Assembly (NCBI GenBank): GCA_021186555.1
Contig: JAJKFL010000008.1
Location: 18,779,936 to 18,843,935, forward strand
DNA from: Reticulitermes speratus
Lineage: Eukaryota > Arthropoda > Insecta > Blattodea > Rhinotermitidae
Length of the DNA stretch: 64,000 nt
Reading direction: 5' to 3'
Positions 58,817 to 64,000 of the stretch are shown piece after piece. Position 1 is the first letter of the stretch. Each line of letters starts with the position of its first letter. A program made the position numbers and the translations under genes. Under the pieces are notes generated by a model. That model saw only the letters and a list, made by a program, of their open reading frames with translations, was not told the DNA's origin and made no database searches.

Positions 58817-59735
58817 CCGTATATTCTCGAATCTAAACCGCACCCGAATCTAATCCGCACCCAGTTTTTGGCGACTTCTTAAACGAAAAAAAGTTAGTTC
58901 GCGATTCTAATCCGCACCTTTCCTTCAACCACCCCTTGCCCACGGGGCGACTGATTGAATAATATTGGATGTTACCAATGCGTTAAAATCCGACGCTACG
59001 CCTGTGGCCGATGAGTCATACCGATAGAGGCGGGGTCTTTCTCAACAGACGTGCGCAATCTTGTCTGAAGCCAGCTGATCTTTAGTTGTTGAAACGTGGG
59101 AGGTGCTTGTTCCAATTTGTCGTGTACCGTAGTTATGGAAGAGGGACACCTGAAATCTAAACGACTCTCATATACGGCAAAGTTCAAACGTGAAGTTATT
59201 CGGTGCGCAGAGGAGAATGGAAACCGCAAAGCCGCTGCAATTTTTGGAGTTGATGAAAGCAACGTTCGACTATGGCGGAAACACAAGGCAGCGATCAGCG
59301 GGTGTGAGGCGTCACGAAGGAAATTCACTGGACCCAAGAAAGGACGATTTCCTGAAATTGATGATGCAGTCTTCACGTTTTTTCAAGAGAGACGCAAGAC
59401 TGGACTGTTTGTGAGTTATGATCTACTCGCGAGGAGGCGATAAAGAAGGCCAGATCTTTGAACATTCCTCGAATTATGAGTGATGACGGCGAGTCTGATG
59501 AATAATAAATTATAATAATAAATAATAAAATAATAGATTATTGTATTGTATTGTTCTTACGTTGTTTATTAATTACGTTAATTACGTTATTGTTATATTG
59601 TACAGCAGCTCAATCATTTTTCCAAAATCCAGCTCTAGACCGCGAATCTAATCCGCACGCGAATCTAATCCGCATCTGATTTTTTAGCCCTCTAAAACTG
59701 TAAAAAAAGTGCGGATTAGATTCGAGAATATACGG
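58817..59735 (+). mobile_element. pogo-like element with TA duplication, internally deleted
   Basis: Ends CCGTATATTCTCGAATCTAA (left) and, inward from the right, CCGTATATTCTCGAATCTAA are identical over 20 bases. TA flanks at 58815-58816 and 59736-59737. The motif AATCTAATCCGCAC is repeated at least twice next to each end. The 919-bp interior encodes only the DNA-binding N-terminus of the transposase. It sits in a Cdk10 intron in the opposite orientation. Confidence 0.93.
59135..59505 (+). pseudogene. pogo-like transposase, HTH-only remnant
   Basis: From ATG at 59135 it reads MEEGHLKSKRLSYTAKFKRE, VIRCAEENGNRKAAAIFGVD, ESNVRLWRKHKAAI: the CENP-B/pogo helix-turn-helix (with the AxxFGVxxxxVRxWR signature). 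It continues FTGPKKGRFPEIDDAVFTFF to the start of the second HTH (LLARRR). A one-base shift near 59440 then gives REEAIKKARSLNIPRIM and an acidic tail SDDGESDE before TAA at 59503-59505. The DDE catalytic domain is deleted between ARSLN and the acidic C-terminus. The remnant could bind the ends but not cut them. Confidence 0.85.
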
Positions 59736-60058
59736 TATGTCCCTTATTCTGGTGATGATATATGAAAATACACTTAAGTTTAACACATGAGGCATTTTGA
59801 AATTGACCACTGTATTTTGCCTTAATATTTCTGAGGTGTCATGGATGTCCAATGGGGTCTTGCTACATTCGGGTGCAGCTGCTGAGTAAGACTGTATCTT
59901 CTGGCCACCTGACAAAAGACTGGGAATGTAAACAAGTTTTCTGTCAGTAGACATACAGTGACAGCCCCCACAATGGTGCAGAATGAGTCATTTGTTTATA
60001 AGTACATCAGACACACTAACATTGAACAGAAGTGTTTGCACTAACAGGCATACTATAC

Positions 60059-60261
60059 CTATTTTTACACATCCCTTGTCTGTCATTAGTAAGTTGGACA
60101 CCTTCAGGTCTCGATGAACAATGAAATTACGATGGAGGTAGCGCAGGCCACGAAGTACCTGCAGCATAATACACTTCACCTGTGATTCTGAGAATGGAGC
60201 TTGCATATTATCAAGAAGGCTGGCTAAATCCTGTTCACAGTACTCCATTGCCAAGAAAATG
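60059..60261 (-). CDS. Cdk10: Cdk10, exon 2 of those visible (hinge and catalytic loop)
   Basis: Acceptor ACAG|C at 60261 completes the Ser codon started at 60692. It encodes [60 protein letters not shown] and KGCVKI, up to donor ATAG|GTATAG at 60059. [12 protein letters not shown] is the hinge typical of CDK10, and HRDLKVSN carries the catalytic Asp, Lys and Asn. Confidence 0.97.
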
Positions 60262-60691
60262 CTGTAACACAAAATACATCACACTGTATCACTGTTCACC
60301 AGTAATTCAGATAATATTTCAATACTAAATTCCTCATACAGGATTTTCCCCAAGCTTTCACAAAATTCCCCGAGGTTATAGGATGTAACAGGTAGAAGTG
60401 TACTGACATTTCAGATAATACCAGAAGACTCTATCACGCTACAATGGTGTCACATCACATCTTCAAGAGGGGCTTGTTCACCACATAACAAGTATCTGTG
60501 CATCAGACAAGTGTTACCATCATCAGAAAAACTTCTTTACTCTGGATTGGCCTGAAGGATGTCTGCCTCACCTAAACTGTTGGTTACAATATCATTCAGA
60601 CATACTATCCAGATAAACTAATGGCAATAAATGGGTAAGAGTTAATAGGGGTTTTCATGAAAATTCAAGTAATGATTTAAAATATGCCCAC
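60262..60691. other. Cdk10 intron
   Basis: No repeat or additional exon recognised. Confidence 0.7.
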
Positions 60692-60866
60692 CTCTCAAGA
60701 CTTCTTCCAACTACAACTTCTCTCAAGTGAACAATATTTTCATGACGACAGCTGAGGAGGACAGAGATCTCTCGCAGTCCACTAACAGGTAATCCATCTT
60801 TCTCATGTTCCATACGAACTTTCTTCAGTGCTACCACCTTATCGGTCTTTGTATCACGTGCTCGAT
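60692..60866 (-). CDS. Cdk10: Cdk10, exon 1 of those visible (N-lobe)
   Basis: Acceptor TTACAG|AT at 60866. If the missing upstream exon ends in T, the split codon is Tyr, giving [20 protein letters not shown] as in CDK10 (GxVYRARDT). VALKK contains the ATP-binding Lys. [15 protein letters not shown] is the PSTAIRE-equivalent helix (PISSLRE in human CDK10, so the cyclin-binding motif has changed to PVSGLRE). LRHENIV-like [19 protein letters not shown] ends at donor GAGAG|GTGGGC. The kinase pairs with cyclin M and acts in G2/M control, cilia and Ets2 turnover (family knowledge). The exon with the glycine loop GEGTYG was not found before the right edge. Confidence 0.95.
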
Positions 60867-61364
60867 CTGTAATGCAGTACTCTTTTATTCTACACAAAAA
60901 TGTGTTTCCTCTGATGTAACTGTAAAGCAGGATAAGATACCACAAGTTGATGACTTGTCTACTTGACTTCCTCATGTATCCCCACTTCCAGATATCAGTT
61001 TCCAAGGTTTACACACCTTAATGTCATTTCTTTGAATGGGAGACCAAAAAGATACAAAGGCCCCAAACTGAAACCTGTTTAGTATACACTGCACTTACGT
61101 CTGAATAGGCCATAACCTAGATATATGGACATGTATTTATGTAGAACAATTTATGCTACGTACTGAGTTCTATAGACCGTTATTATTATGTATGCTTGCA
61201 CAAACCACTACTAAAAATTGTCCCCAAATTGCTCTAAGCACCACAGATGCCCTTGCAGTATGAACAATTCCTACATGTATACATACATATATACATGCAT
61301 ACACACACACACACACATTCGACTGATCTCTCATTCTGACATATGGCATTGGATATGAAACATA
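60867..61364. other. Cdk10 first visible intron; (AC)n microsatellite
   Basis: An (AC)n run lies at about 61301-61317. No upstream Cdk10 exon was recognised. Confidence 0.5.
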
Positions 61365-62545
61365 ATGCTATATGATTTTCCTGCAAATTTATACTTCGCA
61401 CACTATACGCATGCACTACAAAAGGCACAAGTTTGGTTGTGTTTAGTCAATAATTAAGGGGGCTTGGCAATGGTAGATGAGATACTACCAAAAATGTACT
61501 TTGTTCTCAAAGTAAAGTGCCTTAATTAGTGACATATTGCAACCAAACTTGCAGCGTTTGTAGTACAAGCGTGTGAAGTGCAACATATGAATTTTCAGGA
61601 AAATCCCTCCAATGGCAGTCAAGATACACCCAAGAAGGTACATTGTTCTCCATGTTAAGTGCCCTTAATTAGTGACTGATCACTAACTTGCATTGTTTGT
61701 AGGACATGCGTGTGAAGTATGACATATGAATTTTCAGGAAAATCCCTCAAATGGAAGTTGAGATACAGCCAAAAAGGTACTTAGTGCTCCAGGTAAAGTG
61801 CCCTTAATTAGCGACCGATTGCAACCAAAATTAGAATGTTTGTAGCATATGCGCGGAAAGTGCATGGTATGAAGTTTTAAGAAAATCCCTCCCATGGAAA
61901 CCGAGATTCAGCCGAAAAGGTACTTTCTTCTCCAAGTAAAGTGCCCTCAATTATTCACCGAGCGCAACCAAACTTAAATCGTTTGTAGCGCATGCATCGA
62001 AGGTGCGAGGTATGAATTTTAAGGATTATCCCTCTCATGGACGCTGAGATACTGCGAAAATTGTACTTTGTTCTCCAAGTAAAGTGCCCTTAATTCGTGA
62101 CCAATAGCAACCAAAATTGCAATGCCTGTAGCACATGCATAGAAAGTGCGAGGTATGGACTTTCAAGAAAATACCTCGAATTGATGGCAAAATGCAGCGG
62201 AAAATGCACTTTGTTCTCCAAGTAAAGTTCCCTTAATTAGTCATGGATCACAACCAAGATTGCACCGTTTGTAGTGCTACAAATGGTGCAAGTTTGGGTA
62301 TGAAATTTCAACAAATAAGGGCACTTTACTTGAACAGCAATGTGCATTCTTGATTGTGTCTTGTCTTTCATTTGTGGAATTGTCCTGAAAATTCATACCT
62401 CATGCTCCTCTCACATGGTGCATGTTTGGTTGTGACTGGGCAATAATTGAGGGAACGTTACTTGGAGAATAATATGCCTTTTTGGCTGTATCTTGCCTTT
62501 CATTAGAAAGATTTTTCCTGAAAATTGATACCTCGTAGTCTCCAT
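61365..62545. repeat. Tandem array of about 143-bp units with inverted blocks at both ends
   Basis: GTTTGTAG-type anchors lie at 61556, 61695, 61838, 61981, 62124 and 62267 (spacing 139, then 143 each). Each unit has a AAGTAAAGTGCCCTTAATTA block and a GAATTTTCAGGAAAATCCCT block. At the left end (about 61365-61455) and right end (about 62295-62545) the same blocks occur in the reverse orientation. Units differ by roughly 15-25%, so it is not a recent expansion. It sits in a Cdk10 intron. No ORF. Confidence 0.85.
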
Positions 62546-62800
62546 GCAGACTCTCATTGGAACAATTCAAACTGGTATCACTTTTTAGCCATTCAACAAC
62601 AAATGCCCACTGTAACTGCTTGATATACATTTCAGAATTGTGTCCTCAAAGAAAATTGGTTCAATTATTCATTTGTACTCATATTAAATCACACGCCCAT
62701 TTCAAAATCGTGTAGTCTTATCTTGTGAGCTCCAGTATTTCTTGTTCTGTGTATTTACCTCCCTGTGTAAGTGAAACAAAGACATGTTGAGAAAAATATA
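62546..62800. other. Cdk10 intron, no feature recognised
   Basis: Short AT-rich spacer between the repeat array and the mariner. Confidence 0.4.
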
Positions 62801-63989
62801 CGAGGGTTATCAAGAAAGTAAAGATACAACATGGGTGGGAGGGGAAGGGAAATCACCACTGCGAAGGTGGCAACACTGTCGTGTCTAGCGAAAGGAGAAG
62901 CTCCAGCTGAAATTCATCGTCAAATTGTTAGTGTTTATGGTGATGTTATGAACAGGCAGAATGTGGCAAAGTGGTGTCATGAATTTAATGCAGGAAGAAC
63001 AGATGTTCATGATGAACAAAGGACTGGTAGGCCATCTTTGAAGAACGCTGATCGTGTTCAAAGAGTTGAAGAAAACATTCGTGCTGACAGGCATGTGACG
63101 ATCAATGAACTGCATGAAATGATCCCTTAAGTGTCCAAATCTTTGGTTCATGAGATTGTGAAAGAGAAGTTAGACTACTGCAAGCTGTGTGCATGGTGGA
63201 TACCAAAAATGTTGACTGAAAACCACAAGAAAAACCAAATGGGTGCTGCACTAACGTTTATCACGCGCTACTCAGAAAAAGGTGATGAGTTCCTCGACTC
63301 CATAGTGACAGAGGATGAAACGTGGGTGTTTCACCACACACCTGAGAGCAAACAACTGTCGATGGAGTGGCGCCACACTCAATCTCCCACAAAAAAGAAA
63401 TTCAAAACGTCAACCTCAACCAAGAAAATCACGACACCTGTCTTCTGGGACCGAAAGGGGGTTCTTCTGGTTGATTTTATGCCTCACGGGACCACCATAA
63501 ACGCTGCGGCATATTGTGAAACACTGAAAAGGCTTAGACGTGCAATTCAGAACAGAAGAAGAGGGATACTGACATGCGGTGTCACCTTACTGCACGACAA
63601 CGCAAGGCCGCACACCGCTAGAGCAACGCAGCAGTTGTTGCAGAGTTTCAACTGGGAAGTTTTAGACCATCCCGCACACAGCCCATACGTCGCTCCCAGC
63701 GATTTCCATTTGTTTTTGCACTTAAAGAAACATCTGGCCGGCCAGAAGTTCACGAAGACGAAAAGGTGAAAAACGAAGTCACTGCGTGGTTGCGTGCACA
63801 GGCGGTGGAGTTCTATGACATTGGAATACAAAACCTCGTACCCAGGCTAAACAATGCCTTGACAAAGGTGGTGATTATGTTGAAAAATAGCTACAGGTAT
63901 GTGTTAAGAGTTTCTTCACTCAATTTTGTTAATAACTATTTTTAAAAAGTTTTACTGCGTTTGTATCTTTACTTTCTGGACGTCCTTTG
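62801..63989 (+). mobile_element. mariner transposon, nearly full length, defective
   Basis: Decayed terminal inverted repeats share CAGAAAGTAAAGATAC (right, read inward) / CAAGAAAGTAAAGATAC (left) and begin CGAGGGTT / CAAAGGAC. The length of about 1.19 kb is close to the usual 1.25-1.3 kb. TA precedes the left end; the right flank is decayed. It lies in the presumed 5' intron of Cdk10, opposite in direction. Confidence 0.85.
62831..63946 (+). pseudogene. mariner transposase with stop codon and frameshift
   Basis: The N-terminal HTH half is present: AEIHRQIVSVYGDVMNRQNV, WCHEFNAGRTDVHDEQRTGR and HVTINELHEMI. A TAA at 63128-63130 replaces the Glu codon of the usual PEVSKS. Then VSKSLVHEIVKEKLDYCKLC, TEDETWVFHHTPESKQ (first Asp), LLHDNARPHTARATQQLL (second Asp) and SPYVAPSDFHLF (third Asp, 34 residues further, so D,D34D). 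The usual PDLAPSD is changed to PYVAPSD but the catalytic Asp of APSD is kept. A base is missing near 63752, after which HEDEKVKNEVTAWLRAQAVE completes the C-terminus. The N-terminal region is short and may also have lost residues. Confidence 0.92.
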
Positions 63990-64000
63990 ACATTCAATTT

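Larger units (their letters stand above)
57453..60058. other. Cdk10 intron with LINE and pogo-like insertions
   Basis: A 2.6-kb intron holding an RTE-like LINE tail (58040-58525, minus) and a pogo-like element (58817-59735). The rest is AT-rich and unannotated. Confidence 0.85.

Noticed and set aside
61365..62545. Coding repeats (repeat protein)
   Set aside because: The unit length of 143 is not a multiple of three and all frames are stopped in each unit.

Overview
This is a gene-poor stretch of an animal nuclear genome, almost certainly an insect. Coding exons are split by GT-AG introns, and the window is dominated by tRNA-derived SINEs, non-LTR retrotransposons and DNA transposon relics. 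The abundance of endonuclease-RT LINE tails of the type common in cockroach and termite assemblies, together with the low gene density, suggests a large polyneopteran (cockroach, termite or stick-insect-like) genome. That placement is inference; no marker in the window fixes the species.

Only two genes can be named. mRpL42 (mitochondrial large-subunit ribosomal protein L42) is an uninterrupted 129-codon ORF at 52050-52439 on the plus strand. Cdk10 (PISSLRE-type cyclin-dependent kinase) lies on the minus strand. Five coding exons between 55194 and 60866 can be joined at clean splice sites, including the last exon with its stop, which is not obvious as a long ORF. The first exon, with the glycine-rich loop, must lie beyond the right edge. 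The two genes are convergent. A third, unrecognised minus-strand gene is suggested by two exons about 16 kb apart, at 32329-32469 and 16193-16588 (or 16594). Both are rich in Ser, Ala and Gln, both splice junctions are phase 0, and the order fits a single transcript.

Layout: 1-16 kb is a transposon graveyard. It holds an RTE-like LINE broken by a SINE, a hAT-like MITE, a pogo-like element (11616-13577) and a 5'-truncated Jockey-like LINE (13732-15873) with an exact 11-bp target duplication. 16-33 kb is the presumed large intron of the unknown gene, with SINEs, foldback repeats and a Tc1/mariner-class relic. 33-46 kb holds a nested foldback structure, two TA-flanked MITEs, a mariner fragment and a Harbinger-type element with a MADF-like coding fragment. 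46.6-50.4 kb is AT-rich, looks CpG-poor and has few transposons. 50.5-52.3 kb has more CpG and is the presumed promoter zone of mRpL42. 52.4-64 kb holds mRpL42, Cdk10 and its intronic insertions: SINE, LINE tail, pogo-like element, a 143-bp repeat array and a nearly complete but broken mariner.

Four SINE families (called A-D here) are recognised by their tRNA-like heads with RNA polymerase III B boxes. Six retrotransposon insertions can be delimited by visible target-site duplications. All coordinates and alignments were made by eye; family names rest on motif recognition, not on a database search.
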